In this document: piece by piece, positions 1 to 8,581 of the stretch
How the letters are laid out: each line of letters starts with the position of its first letter
Position numbering within the stretch: the stretch's first letter is position 1
NCBI RefSeq assembly: GCF_021369635.1
Contig: NZ_JAJNBZ010000007.1
Location: 157,454-221,453, forward strand
Direction: 5' to 3'
Length of the DNA stretch: 64,000 nt
Origin: Paenibacillus profundus
GTDB taxonomy: Bacteria; Bacillota; Bacilli; Paenibacillales; Paenibacillaceae
Program-made: the position numbers and the translations under genes
Notes under the pieces: generated by a model
The model's database searches: none
What the model was told of the DNA's origin: nothing
What the model saw: only the letters and a program-made list of their open reading frames with translations

Positions 1-1
1 G

Positions 2-271
2 ACATCACCGGTTATGCTGCTCAAGATGATCGTCGTCTGGACGGTAGTCCAATTGATTGAAGGCAAGTTCATTTCGCCACAGATAATGGGTAAGTCATTG
101 CAAATCCATCCGATCACGATTATATTTGTCATCCTGACAGCCGGTAACTTATTCGGAATTCTTGGCATCGTCTTGGCTGTTCCCGGTTATGCCGTGTTGA
201 AGGTGGTAATCACTCATTTGTTCAATTGGTTTAAAGCTCGTTCACATCTGTATGAACCAGATGATATTTAG
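2..271 (+). CDS. AI-2E family transporter, C-terminal end (partial)
   Basis: The reading frame is open from base 2 and enters from outside the window, so only about the last 89 residues are seen. They contain the hydrophobic pattern typical of the end of the AI-2E/YtvI/PerM permease family: a [20 protein letters not shown] stretch, followed by two membrane segments ending in a short charged tail. In the family this conserved QxIEGxxxxPxIMGxxxxxHP region closes the membrane domain. Members of the family export autoinducer-2 or act as Na+/H+ antiporters, so the substrate cannot be told from the sequence. The first visible ATG (base 14) is internal, not a real start. The next gene begins 17 bases downstream and could be co-transcribed. 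Confidence 0.8.
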   Translation, partial: TSPVMLLKMIVVWTVVQLIEGKFISPQIMGKSLQIHPITIIFVILTAGNLFGILGIVLAVPGYAVLKVVITHLFNWFKARSHLYEPDDI

Positions 272-288
272 TCAAAGTGAGGTGCTTT

Positions 289-1368
289 ATGTTGAAACAT
301 TCGCATTCCTGTTGGCGCACGCTATCATTCATTGCAGTCATCACGGTCGCATTCGCCCTCGTACTGCCCGTATCTACATTTGCAAGCGGGGGAGACGAAG
401 CTGATATTCAAGACTGGCCCGTCAATGAACATGCCGTACTTCATGTCGTGAGCGGAAGCGGGCAAGATTACAATGTCAACCTGCCTCCTTTTATCGATTA
501 CCGTCTCATGGACGGCGGGGCACAGCAAGGGAAGCGGCTAATCCTGTACGGAACGGGTCAATCGCATCAGGCACTGGACTTGACCAAGTTGACATTCATA
601 CCGTTCCCGAAATTCAGCCCTGGGGTGAAGACGGATAATTTCGATGAACTGGTGTCCGATCGGATGCATAAGCAGGAGACGTATGTTGTGAAGAACGGCC
701 GCACGTTATACCGGCTGAATGTCAGCACCAAACAGTACGTCAAGCTGTTCGAGAGCAGCAAGCAAATATACGGCGTCTCCTCCTCGCCGGATGGCAAATA
801 TGCGGCATTGCTCATCACCACCGATAAGTATGAAGGACCAGGCGCTGACTTGCACGTGTTCTCGCGAGAAGGAAAGCTGCTGCGCTTACGGCAGAATGCT
901 GCTTTTTTATCCCACAGCGATGGCATGTTCAGCATGTATCCGATGCGATTCTCCGACAAGGATACAATCGAGGTGCTGACCGAATATGCCGCACACACCG
1001 ATCAAAATGCGGTACAGGGTACAATGGCATGGAAATGGCGTACGGGTGAGAGGGGGTTCACTCCAACTCCTTATGCTAATATTAAAGGCAATGTCATGAC
1101 TGTCCCAAATGATGAAGCCAAGTTCAAAACGCTACCCATTCCGAAAAACCTCAGCGTTTCATTAACTTCTATGGAGAATGAACGGCCTCTCGTTCACTAT
1201 TCACCGGATCACAAGTCATTTGTGTATCAAGTGCATAATGATCAGTTATGGCTATATTCCTTCAAGACATCGAAATGGAAAAAGATCGGTCAAGGCACGT
1301 TCGTGAATTGGCTGAGCGACAGCAAGCTAATCTGGTTGGAACGGTATCAACCTTTTATCCGAGTGTAG
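289..1368 (+). CDS. Secreted beta-propeller-like hypothetical protein
   Basis: This is a protein of about 359 residues with an N-terminal signal peptide: a basic start (KHSHSCWR), then a hydrophobic stretch ending near the TFASGGD cleavage region. I start it at ATG 289 because GAGGTG lies 5 bases upstream; an in-frame GTG at 277 overlaps that ribosome site. The mature part holds short blocks such as VSSSPDGKYAAL and YSPDHKSFVYQ, spaced like the blades of WD40/TolB-type propellers, with a final WLSDSKLIWLER strand. No enzyme motif is visible. It probably sits outside the membrane and is a binding or scaffold protein, but the function is unknown. It lies just downstream of the AI-2E transporter and converges on the TetR gene. 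Confidence 0.6.
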   Translation: MLKHSHSCWRTLSFIAVITVAFALVLPVSTFASGGDEADIQDWPVNEHAVLHVVSGSGQDYNVNLPPFIDYRLMDGGAQQGKRLILYGTGQSHQALDLTKLTFIPFPKFSPGVKTDNFDELVSDRMHKQETYVVKNGRTLYRLNVSTKQYVKLFESSKQIYGVSSSPDGKYAALLITTDKYEGPGADLHVFSREGKLLRLRQNAAFLSHSDGMFSMYPMRFSDKDTIEVLTEYAAHTDQNAVQGTMAWKWRTGERGFTPTPYANIKGNVMTVPNDEAKFKTLPIPKNLSVSLTSMENERPLVHYSPDHKSFVYQVHNDQLWLYSFKTSKWKKIGQGTFVNWLSDSKLIWLERYQPFIRV

Positions 1369-1406
1369 TAACGACAACCGGGTATACGGCCTCCATTTAC
1401 CTCATA

Positions 1407-1994
1407 TTAGTGAAAGTAGCGGTCAATCAATATATCTAGTTGCATTTCAATTGGAGGCAAATTCACATTTGCACCTGCTTGCAAAATCGGAAGCATGAGC
1501 GTTGGGAGGAAGACAGCACCGAACACTTGCGTCATCATCATCATCAGCTTTTCTGCATCTTCTTCTCCCGTCAGTTCTTGCAGAATTGCTTGGGCTTTGT
1601 GAAATCCCATTGTTTTTAGAAAGATTCCATACTCGTATTGAGATTCAAAGGTGACGGCTCCCTGAGTAATGATTCTTTTGACCAACTCGGGGTATTGCTG
1701 AATGGTGCTGACATATTGAAGCAGGAACATCTTTAATCTTTCCTTGGGTGACAACGTCAGATCGTCTAGTACTTCGAAGCTCTCTTGAAATGAAGTAAGC
1801 AAGACTTTTACGGCTTCGCTAATTAATTTTTGTTTCGATCCGAAATGGTAATTGACGAGCGCAATGTTAACATTGGCCAGAGAGGCAATCTTTCTGACCG
1901 TTACGGCTTCGAATCCTTCACTTTTGATTAATTCTAAGGTGACGTTCAAAATAATCTCTTTTGTCGATACGTCATTCTCCAACGGTGGATTCAT
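1407..1994 (-). CDS. TetR/AcrR family transcriptional repressor
   Basis: This is a protein of 195 residues. Residues about 10-55 form the TetR_N helix-turn-helix, with VTVRKIASLANVNIALVNYH and FGSKQKLISEA as recognition helix and following loop; the C-terminal half is an all-helical ligand-binding domain. The start is ATG 1994, because GGAGGG lies 5 bases upstream; an ATG nine codons earlier lacks a ribosome site. A good sigma-A promoter (2063-2091) and a 17-bp palindrome (2031-2047) lie directly upstream, so the protein very likely represses itself. The divergent antiporter gene at 2356 is an obvious second target, but its promoter is about 170 bases from the operator, so control of it is an inference only. 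Confidence 0.88.
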   Translation of the reverse strand: MNPPLENDVSTKEIILNVTLELIKSEGFEAVTVRKIASLANVNIALVNYHFGSKQKLISEAVKVLLTSFQESFEVLDDLTLSPKERLKMFLLQYVSTIQQYPELVKRIITQGAVTFESQYEYGIFLKTMGFHKAQAILQELTGEEDAEKLMMMMTQVFGAVFLPTLMLPILQAGANVNLPPIEMQLDILIDRYFH

Positions 1995-2030
1995 CTTATC
2001 CCTCCTCGTGCACATCTTCATATTCCTGAT

Positions 2031-2047
2031 TTTAAACGACGTTTAAA
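2031..2047. promoter_or_regulatory. Palindromic operator of the TetR repressor
   Basis: TTTAAACG-A-CGTTTAAA is a perfect 8-bp inverted repeat with a single central base. It lies just downstream of the predicted start point of the tetR-type gene and upstream of its ribosome site. A short symmetric palindrome of this kind next to a TetR gene is the expected autoregulatory site. A third half-like TTGTTTAA follows at 2051-2058. Confidence 0.8.
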
Positions 2048-2062
2048 TCATTGTTTAACTGT

Positions 2063-2091
2063 ATGTTATCATCATGACTTTTCTTCGTCAA
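2063..2091 (-). promoter_or_regulatory. Sigma-A promoter of the TetR gene
   Basis: On the minus strand TTGACG (2086-2091) and TAACAT (2063-2068) are separated by exactly 17 bases. The predicted start point is near 2056, so the palindromic operator lies in the first transcribed bases. Confidence 0.7.
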
Positions 2092-2214
2092 CCGCGCATA
2101 AAAACACGTCCGCAAGTCATGTTCCCGCAGATATGACGTTCCGGTTCGATTGCAGATGGATGTTACCATGGTCGAAGGAGGAACTATCCATTAACTGGGT
2201 TAGTGAAAAAAGTA

Positions 2215-2243
2215 TTGCAACTTACTTTGCACTCCCGTATAAT
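2215..2243 (+). promoter_or_regulatory. Sigma-A promoter of the antiporter gene
   Basis: TTGCAA (2215-2220) and a perfect TATAAT (2238-2243) are spaced by 17 bases. The implied start point near 2250 gives a leader of about 105 bases before the antiporter ATG, and that leader contains a terminator-like hairpin. Confidence 0.75.
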
Positions 2244-2280
2244 ATGGTTATATTTGAATAAAAAAACAATGTTTTAATTG

Positions 2281-2317
2281 GAGGAGCCTGCCATTCTGGG
2301 CTCCTCTTTGTCTTTTT
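2281..2317 (+). terminator. Leader terminator (possible attenuator) before the antiporter gene
   Basis: GAGGAGCC and GGCTCCTC pair across a loop of about 10 bases and are followed by the T-rich run TTTGTCTTTTTT. It sits between the promoter at 2215-2243 and the antiporter start at 2356. No plus-strand gene ends just upstream, so it cannot be an ordinary gene-end terminator. Confidence 0.6.
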
Positions 2318-2355
2318 TACAATTGTTAATTATTTCAAGGAGTGTGAGACAGCTA

Positions 2356-3534
2356 ATGGAATTCATTTTGTATCTTCTCTTAATCCTACTATTCACAAAG
2401 ATAGCCGGTGATTTATCCGTTCGAATCGGGCAGCCGGCAGTCTTGGGTAAATTGTTAGTGGGCATACTGCTGGGTCCAGCCGTTCTAGGCTGGATTCATA
2501 ATAGCAGCTTCATTCATGAGCTATCCGAGATTGGTGTGCTCCTGCTTATGTTTATCGCTGGCTTGGAGACAGATTTGGAACAGCTTCGAAAAAATTGGAA
2601 GTCTGCATTTGCTGTAGCCATCGGCGGAATCATCCTGCCATTCATCGGAGGCTACGGTGCAGCCATTGCATTCGGCTTTACCCCTAGCTATGCTTTATTT
2701 TTTGGAGTACTCTTCTGTGCCACTTCTGTCAGCATTTCAGTCCAAGTGCTGAAAGAAATGAACCAATTGAACTCTCGGGAAGGGACGACCATCCTAGGTG
2801 CAGCAGTAGTCGATGATGTATTGGTCGTTATCTTGCTTGCCTTTATAATGAGTATTCTTGGACAAGGTTCGGATGTTTCGCTCGGACTGTTGATTGGCAA
2901 AAAAATATTGTTCTTTGTCGTCATCTTCTTGGCGAGCATGTTCCTCGTTCCGCGAGTGATGAAATGGTTAGCGCCGTTAAAGGTTACCGAGGCGGTCATT
3001 AGCGCCGCTTTAATTATTTGCTTCGGCTTCGCCTACTTTGCTGAATGGATGCAGATGGCCGGGATTATCGGCGCATTTGCTGCTGGTATCGCTGTATCGC
3101 AAACGACCTTCAAGCACGAGGTTGAGAAGAAGGTCGAGCCGATTGCGTACGCCGTCTTCGTTCCTGTCTTTTTTGTAAGCATCGGTCTGAATGTATCGTT
3201 CGAAGGGATCGGTGACCAACTTGGACTGCTGATTACGATTACCATCATGGCTATCATTACCAAGCTGGTGGGCGGATGGATTGGAGCGCGACTTACTGGA
3301 TTTGACAATCAATCTGCTCTCGCCATTGGATCCGGAATGATTTCCAGGGGAGAAGTAGCGCTGATTATCGCTTCGACCGGATTACAATCTGGACTGCTGA
3401 TGCCAGAGTATTTCACTTCCGTCGTCATTATGGTTATTATTACGACCTTGGTCACACCGCCATTGTTGAAAATCATGTTTAATAGAAAAGATAAAAACCA
3501 AATCAAGTCCAGTGAAAAAGCAGTGAACTTATAA
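2356..3534 (+). CDS. CPA2-family cation/proton antiporter (GerN/NapA-like)
   Basis: This is a membrane protein of 392 residues with about 12 hydrophobic segments and a short charged tail ending KSSEKAVNL. It has the hallmarks of the CPA2 Na+/H+ or K+/H+ exchanger family: the early QPAVLGKLLVGILLGP signature, a GLETDL motif, the AVVDDV acidic pair in the middle of the membrane domain, and ISRGEVALI near the end. These place it with GerN/NapA-type antiporters, known for Na+ or K+ exchange and, in GerN, for spore germination. The start is ATG 2356 with AAGGAG 13 bases upstream, a rather long spacing; an upstream TTG start would lie inside the leader hairpin. A terminator follows at 3543. Confidence 0.87.
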   Translation: MEFILYLLLILLFTKIAGDLSVRIGQPAVLGKLLVGILLGPAVLGWIHNSSFIHELSEIGVLLLMFIAGLETDLEQLRKNWKSAFAVAIGGIILPFIGGYGAAIAFGFTPSYALFFGVLFCATSVSISVQVLKEMNQLNSREGTTILGAAVVDDVLVVILLAFIMSILGQGSDVSLGLLIGKKILFFVVIFLASMFLVPRVMKWLAPLKVTEAVISAALIICFGFAYFAEWMQMAGIIGAFAAGIAVSQTTFKHEVEKKVEPIAYAVFVPVFFVSIGLNVSFEGIGDQLGLLITITIMAIITKLVGGWIGARLTGFDNQSALAIGSGMISRGEVALIIASTGLQSGLLMPEYFTSVVIMVIITTLVTPPLLKIMFNRKDKNQIKSSEKAVNL

Positions 3535-3542
3535 AAAATGGG

Positions 3543-3578
3543 AGCCTACAGTTTCTAAGCTGTAGGCTTTACTATTTT
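3543..3578 (+). terminator. Rho-independent terminator after the antiporter gene
   Basis: AGCCTACAG (3543-3551) and CTGTAGGCT (3560-3568) form a perfect 9-bp stem with an 8-base loop, followed by TTACTATTTTT. Confidence 0.85.
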
Positions 3579-3685
3579 TGAGGTTTTTTCTGGAACTTAT
3601 CCCTTTTCGGACGATGGAATGTAGTGTATTTGTCGCAAACTGGTTGTATAATTGTGAAAGTGTTCACGTCAAAGGAGGAAACGTT

Positions 3686-4591
3686 GTGAAAAAGATAACG
3701 GTCCAGCAGCTCATTGACCGCTTTCAATTGGAAATATTATCGGATGATGCCGGTTCCGAACGTACGGTCTCAAAGACGCGCGTGCATCGTCCTGGACTGG
3801 AATTCGCCGGATATTACGATTTCTTCCCGCAGGAACGAATTCAAGTACTCGGGAAGAAGGAGATTACCTATCTTCATACTTTGACCGAAGAAGAACGTAA
3901 CGAGCGAATCCATAATGTGGTTCGGTACCATCCGCCTTGCTTCATCGTTACCCGGAATCAGGAAGGGCTCACGTATTTAATTGAGCATTGCAACAGAGAG
4001 GGCATACCATTGCTCCGCACAACAGAAGACACTTCCAAATTCATTGGCGTCGTGGACTCGTACTTAACGAAAATGCTGGCGCCTGAAATCCAAGTGCATG
4101 GCGTGTGCGTCAACGTGGCAGGAATTGGGGTGCTTCTGCGAGGCAAGTCGGGGATAGGAAAGAGCGAGACGGCTTTGACGTTGATCCGGCGCGGACACCG
4201 TCTCGTCTCCGATGATGCGGTTGTGCTGAAGAAGATGAATGCCGAGACCTTAATCGGCACTCATGACGGCAAGACGAGAGAATTTCTCGCGCTGCGCAGC
4301 ATTGGATTGATTAATGTGGCACGCATTTATGGTCGGAGCGCCTTTCAGGAAGAGACTCGAATCGTGCTGGACATCGAATTGGCGAAGTGGAAAGAGAATG
4401 AATTGAACAATGAACTGCAATTGGAGCCTGGTTATGTGGAGTATATGGGTGTGAAGGTGCCTACGATTCAAATCCAGCTGCAGCCAGGCCGCGATGTAGC
4501 CAGTCTGGTCGAAGCGGCAGCGAATAGCTGGTATTTGCAGCTGCAAGGCTATAGTGCCGCAGAAGATTTCATTCAACGATTGAATATGTAA
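3686..4591 (+). CDS. hprK: HPr kinase/phosphorylase paralogue (HprK-like)
   Basis: This is a protein of 301 residues. It aligns from end to end with HprK, the bifunctional kinase/phosphorylase that modifies Ser46 of HPr and so controls carbon catabolite repression. Visible landmarks are the N-terminal domain with LEFAGYYDFFPQERIQVLGK, the P-loop GKSGIGKSE, then RRGHRLVSDD and IGLINVARIYG. The start is GTG 3686, because AAAGGAGG ends 7 bases upstream; a longer frame to 3578 has no ribosome site and overlaps a terminator. Two things are odd. The family signature usually written ExRGLGI reads ALRSIGL here, so the usual Glu and Gly are changed. The usual neighbours lgt and ppaX are absent. It may be a second, divergent copy. 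A TATAAT box at 3647-3652 fits its own promoter. Confidence 0.85.
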   Translation: MKKITVQQLIDRFQLEILSDDAGSERTVSKTRVHRPGLEFAGYYDFFPQERIQVLGKKEITYLHTLTEEERNERIHNVVRYHPPCFIVTRNQEGLTYLIEHCNREGIPLLRTTEDTSKFIGVVDSYLTKMLAPEIQVHGVCVNVAGIGVLLRGKSGIGKSETALTLIRRGHRLVSDDAVVLKKMNAETLIGTHDGKTREFLALRSIGLINVARIYGRSAFQEETRIVLDIELAKWKENELNNELQLEPGYVEYMGVKVPTIQIQLQPGRDVASLVEAAANSWYLQLQGYSAAEDFIQRLNM

Positions 4592-4728
4592 CCTATGAGC
4601 AAAATGATTAACGCGGATTCTATTTGTAACGGATGAGAATATGGAGCACGCAACCATCCTCTACTCGGGTCGCCCGCTGAATAATCGTTAATGACCTCCT
4701 AACAGTTATACGAGACCTAGTGCAGTAC

Positions 4729-4775
4729 AATAACCTCAGGAGATGGTCCTGAGGTTATTGATAATGATTTTCTTT
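4729..4775. terminator. Long terminator between convergent genes
   Basis: AATAACCTCAGG and CCTGAGGTTATT form a perfect 12-bp stem with a 7-base loop (4729-4759), followed on the plus strand by a T-rich stretch. It ends the hprK transcript and may also serve the convergent deacetylase gene. Confidence 0.75.
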
Positions 4776-4794
4776 CATTTTTAACCTTGCATGA

Positions 4795-5610
4795 TCACAT
4801 ATTGACCATGGTCTTGTTTACTGAATCCAACAACTCCGTTATTTTCTTGAACGTAATTTGTTCCTTGCTCATTTTCTCCATTTGTTCTTTCAGAACGGAT
4901 GCCGTTATTTTCCCGGCATTGCCAACGTGTCCAATGGCAACACATACATCATGTTGATTGAGATGCTGCCGCATCAACATGAATTGCTTTTGGATCGCTG
5001 CCTTTGTATGAACATCATCCAGGAAAATATGATTTACAATACAAGGAACTTTGACCTCACGAGCTACTTTTGCAACGATACTGCGATAATTGGTGTGACT
5101 ATCCAAGAAAAAGAAACCGCGCTCCTTGCATGCTTGAAGTACATTCCTCATTACTCGCGGATCGACCGTAGCCTTAGAACCCATATGATTGTTCATTCCC
5201 ACCGCATAAGGGACGTTGTCTATGGCGGCATGAACACGCGTGCGAATTTCAGTGTCGCTCAAATCGGTCGTGATTGCGCCCGGACCAAGCCAATGCTTCT
5301 TCCCTGATAACGCCTCCATCGGCATATGAACAATGACATCATGTCCGGCAGCGTGCGCCCGCTTGGCATCGTTGACCGTGTTCGGCATGAAGGGCATAAC
5401 GGCAACGGTTACCTTAAACGGCAGTTCCATCACTTCTTTTGTGCCTCCTGTGTTATTGCCGAAGTCATCGATTACGACGATCGCTGTTTTTCCGTGCACT
5501 TTTAGTTGCGATAAGGCTTGAGCAGGTTCAGGAGAATGCAGGAGCGATACCATGACGGATGCAAGGATTAACAACTTACACCATTTCATGTTTATATTTG
5601 TACGATTCAT
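4795..5610 (-). CDS. Secreted divergent polysaccharide deacetylase (YibQ family)
   Basis: This is a protein of about 271 residues with a signal peptide (KWCKLLILASVMVSLL, then PEPAQA). The mature part is a YibQ-type divergent polysaccharide deacetylase domain. IVVIDDFG gives the metal-binding Asp pair, IVHMPME and VGMNNHMGS are the other conserved blocks, and FFFLDSHT with AIGHVG occur near the end. The fold is that of NodB-like carbohydrate esterases, but substrates of this family are mostly unproven. The start is ATG 5610, 6 bases after AGGGTG; ATG 5613 and GTG 5619 are in-frame alternatives with worse spacing. It is transcribed toward hprK and shares the terminator at 4729. Confidence 0.85.
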   Translation of the reverse strand: MNRTNINMKWCKLLILASVMVSLLHSPEPAQALSQLKVHGKTAIVVIDDFGNNTGGTKEVMELPFKVTVAVMPFMPNTVNDAKRAHAAGHDVIVHMPMEALSGKKHWLGPGAITTDLSDTEIRTRVHAAIDNVPYAVGMNNHMGSKATVDPRVMRNVLQACKERGFFFLDSHTNYRSIVAKVAREVKVPCIVNHIFLDDVHTKAAIQKQFMLMRQHLNQHDVCVAIGHVGNAGKITASVLKEQMEKMSKEQITFKKITELLDSVNKTMVNM

Positions 5611-5773
5611 CATCCACACCCTATTTCATGATTCAGTACATATCGTGTGAACATTTATCGGAATTTAATCTGAAATTTTTTGACAGCATCATATATCCTG
5701 TGCTGGACATATTAAACAGGACGTTCATGTTCCTGCATCAATACATGTAAGCAGTGATTTGAAGTAAGGGAGA

Positions 5774-6922
5774 ATGGAAGAGAAGATGTTCAGGCAAATG
5801 TACTCAATGATATTGGTTATTTGTTTCTGTAGCATGGCGATGTTGCCGCAGGCAGCCGCAGCACCTAAGGAGCTGGATGAAGAGCTTTCTGTCTTTATAC
5901 GACAGCTTTTCTCGGAACGGGCCCATTATTTGATTCATCAAGACAAAGGCAAATTGAGCAGGTACTATTTGAGCTCTAGTGCATCGAGCCGGAACGCTAT
6001 GCGGCATGAAACGGACAGATCCGAATATGTTCAAGCTTGGGCCGAACGCAGAGGAATCCAATTCGTAAACGCGAAAAGCCATGTGCGCATTATTCGAATA
6101 AGCAAACAAAAAGATAAAGCTTATATTTCGACCGTAGAATCCTTGAAGCTCGATTATGCATACATCCATAGTATGATGCCTGTTCAATCATTTGGTCTTG
6201 GGACCCGTCATGCTCTGACTATTACGAAGACAGACGGAAAATGGCATGTGCTGCGTGAGTGGTATTTGGATCCGCTGGAGGAAAATCCGAAACTGATTCC
6301 AGATTCGGACGGTATGATCCTGAGTTCCAATCGTCATGTCGAGTCATCCGAGCTTGAGAAACAGTCGGCCTCGAATTCCAAGCGGAGATATAATCGCCAT
6401 AAAGCTGTTGAATATGCGAACAAATATGCTGGTGCAGCTTGGGGCTCAGGCCATAAGCATCGTTATAACCCGAAATACCGGGATTATACCGGATTAGGCG
6501 GCGATTGCACCAACTTTGCATCCCAATGCATCGGGGATCGGCAGGAAGGCGGCGGCTTGCGGATGAGTGGAGGTTGGCGTCATATCAAATCCGGGGGTGG
6601 AAGCCGAACATGGGTTCAGACCGATGCTTTCAAGGATTTCCTTCTCCGCAGCGGTTATGGCACGCTCATCGCAAGAGGGAATTTTCAAGACATCGTTACC
6701 GCAAACAAACGGCACCCGTCTGGCGCCATCGCGAAGCTGCGGCCTGGAGATCTGATTGCTTACATGCTCCGAGGCGACGTTGACCATTTTTCGATCGTCG
6801 TTGGCTTTGACATGAACGGATATCCGCTTGTGAATTCTCATACGGCGGATCGATATCGGGTTCCGTTTGATCTCGGTTGGGATAAACATACCACTTATTT
6901 ACTGATTCATATTCGCGACTGA
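5774..6922 (+). CDS. Secreted putative amidase (Amidase_6 domain)
   Basis: This is a protein of 382 residues. A signal peptide (MYSMILVICFCSMAML, then PQAAAA) is followed by a helical region of about 170 residues. The C-terminal half (about residues 210-380) carries the putative amidase domain seen in many Bacillus and Paenibacillus surface proteins: YNRHKAVEYANKYA, then GGDCTNFASQCI with the likely catalytic Cys, and DVDHFSIVVG with the likely His. The domain is papain/NlpC-like, so a role in cell-wall turnover is plausible but unproven. ATG 5774 is very close to AAGGGAG; ATG 5786 is an alternative start. The SpoVB-like gene follows 86 bases downstream on the same strand. Confidence 0.82.
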   Translation: MEEKMFRQMYSMILVICFCSMAMLPQAAAAPKELDEELSVFIRQLFSERAHYLIHQDKGKLSRYYLSSSASSRNAMRHETDRSEYVQAWAERRGIQFVNAKSHVRIIRISKQKDKAYISTVESLKLDYAYIHSMMPVQSFGLGTRHALTITKTDGKWHVLREWYLDPLEENPKLIPDSDGMILSSNRHVESSELEKQSASNSKRRYNRHKAVEYANKYAGAAWGSGHKHRYNPKYRDYTGLGGDCTNFASQCIGDRQEGGGLRMSGGWRHIKSGGGSRTWVQTDAFKDFLLRSGYGTLIARGNFQDIVTANKRHPSGAIAKLRPGDLIAYMLRGDVDHFSIVVGFDMNGYPLVNSHTADRYRVPFDLGWDKHTTYLLIHIRD

Positions 6923-7008
6923 ACTGACTTGCAGCACAGGGAACATAACACAATCATTCCGTTCATACAATGATGAGGACAAGACGGAATGGTCGGTGAT
7001 TTCTATTG

Positions 7009-8487
7009 ATGCTGCCAGCAATCGTAAAGCAGACGGCGCTCCGCACTGGAGCCATTTTTGCGGGAAAATGTATCGGTTTAGTCGGAAGAGTCACATTGAC
7101 AAGGCTGCTCGGAGCAGAAGGAATCGGCCTATACCAGATTGCATATTCGTTCTACGGGATTGCACTGATGGTCATCACAGGCGGATTGCCCACTGCTCTA
7201 GCCTTGTTCACAGCTAAGCACCCAGCCAAGGGGTGGGGAGCTTTTCGGAACATGTCCGTACTCGTAGCCCTAATAGGAGCTGCCTCTGGATTTCTTGTAT
7301 ACTCGAATTCAGGCGTGATCGCCACAATGCTCGGGAACGACCAACTCGCGGCAGCGGTGCGTTGCCTGGCTCCGGCTCTTATCGCCGTTCCGCTGCTTCA
7401 GTTATTGCGAGGGTATATGCAAGGCACAGAGCGATACGGAGTGATCTCCGTCTCCGAGCTAGCGGAACAAGGCGTACGGGTCGCGCTGTTGATTACACTC
7501 GTCATTCTGTTCTCCTCCCATGGGATAGGAGCCGCGCTTGGAGCTGGCATTACAGGGACGGCGATCGGCGCGCTAGTTGCGTTCATCATCATAACGATAT
7601 ACGTTGCCGCATCGAAGCAGATTGCAACAACATCTGCACAGACATGGTCGTATGGCGGAGAGCTGAGTATCCTATTTCGTACCTCTTTGGCTATCGGATT
7701 CACAAGGATGCTTGTACCGGCGTCTGACTTTATCGACTCGATATTAATTCCGAGGCGGTTACAAGCAGCCGGGAATTCGGTCTCGGAAGCAACCGCGATG
7801 TATGGCGTCTTTATGGGGATGGCCATCGTCATAGCGTATGTGCCGACAATCGTCACGGCTGCGGTATCGCACACGATGACGATGAAGATTGCTGCAGACT
7901 TTCAGCAGGGACGAATGTATCAATACCATCGTAAAATCGAGAAAGTGTTGAAACTCGGTTGGACATGGGGTAGTTTGAGCGGGATGTTTTTATTTCTATA
8001 TGCAAGTGAGCTATCGAATTTCATATTCGGTACACCTGAGGCAACGGAACCGATACGTTTCTTATCAGCTATTCCACTCATCGTAGGACTTCGTGAGTTG
8101 ACGACAAGCATGCTGTGGGCGCAAGAACGAAAAAGTACACCCTTGGTAGGACTGATCGGCGGCATCGGATTGTCTACCGTGCTTCTTTATTTCTTGTTGG
8201 CGCTTCCGGGATTCGGATATAAAGCGGCATCCATCGGCACCCTCACGTTGGAAACGGTTGCGGTACTGTGGAATTTGCGGGCGCTCCGCTCAAAAGATAC
8301 TACCTTATTCCAGTTGAAATGGATAGGGTGGGATCTCGTATTATTTATCGTAATCATGCTGTTCGTCTTTCCTTTTGCTATGCAGCATATTCATTTGAGT
8401 CATGCAACGACGGTTGCATGCAGTATGCTCTTGTACTGTACATGCGCGGCATTCATCATCGGAATACGGATGAAACATCTTAAATAA
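7009..8487 (+). CDS. SpoVB-like polysaccharide/lipid flippase (MOP superfamily)
   Basis: This is a protein of 492 residues that is almost entirely hydrophobic, with about 14 predicted membrane segments. The N-terminal TRLLGAEGIGLYQIAYSFYG and GGLPTALALFTAK blocks, and ERKSTPLVGLIGG later, are typical of the SpoVB/YtgP group of the MATE-like MOP superfamily. These proteins flip lipid-linked sugars; SpoVB itself is needed for spore cortex synthesis. The start is taken as ATG 7009, directly after an in-frame TTG; no strong ribosome site is visible for either. It lies between a secreted amidase and a polysaccharide deacetylase on the same strand, a neighbourhood that fits cell-wall or cortex work. 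Confidence 0.82.
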   Translation: MLPAIVKQTALRTGAIFAGKCIGLVGRVTLTRLLGAEGIGLYQIAYSFYGIALMVITGGLPTALALFTAKHPAKGWGAFRNMSVLVALIGAASGFLVYSNSGVIATMLGNDQLAAAVRCLAPALIAVPLLQLLRGYMQGTERYGVISVSELAEQGVRVALLITLVILFSSHGIGAALGAGITGTAIGALVAFIIITIYVAASKQIATTSAQTWSYGGELSILFRTSLAIGFTRMLVPASDFIDSILIPRRLQAAGNSVSEATAMYGVFMGMAIVIAYVPTIVTAAVSHTMTMKIAADFQQGRMYQYHRKIEKVLKLGWTWGSLSGMFLFLYASELSNFIFGTPEATEPIRFLSAIPLIVGLRELTTSMLWAQERKSTPLVGLIGGIGLSTVLLYFLLALPGFGYKAASIGTLTLETVAVLWNLRALRSKDTTLFQLKWIGWDLVLFIVIMLFVFPFAMQHIHLSHATTVACSMLLYCTCAAFIIGIRMKHLK

Positions 8488-8581
8488 GGACAACGCCGAT
8501 GTCGTCGTATCTGCTTTCATGCATGACGTCGTAATCAAAAGGGGACATTTTGCACAACCTGTATAAGGAGTAATAGTTGGA

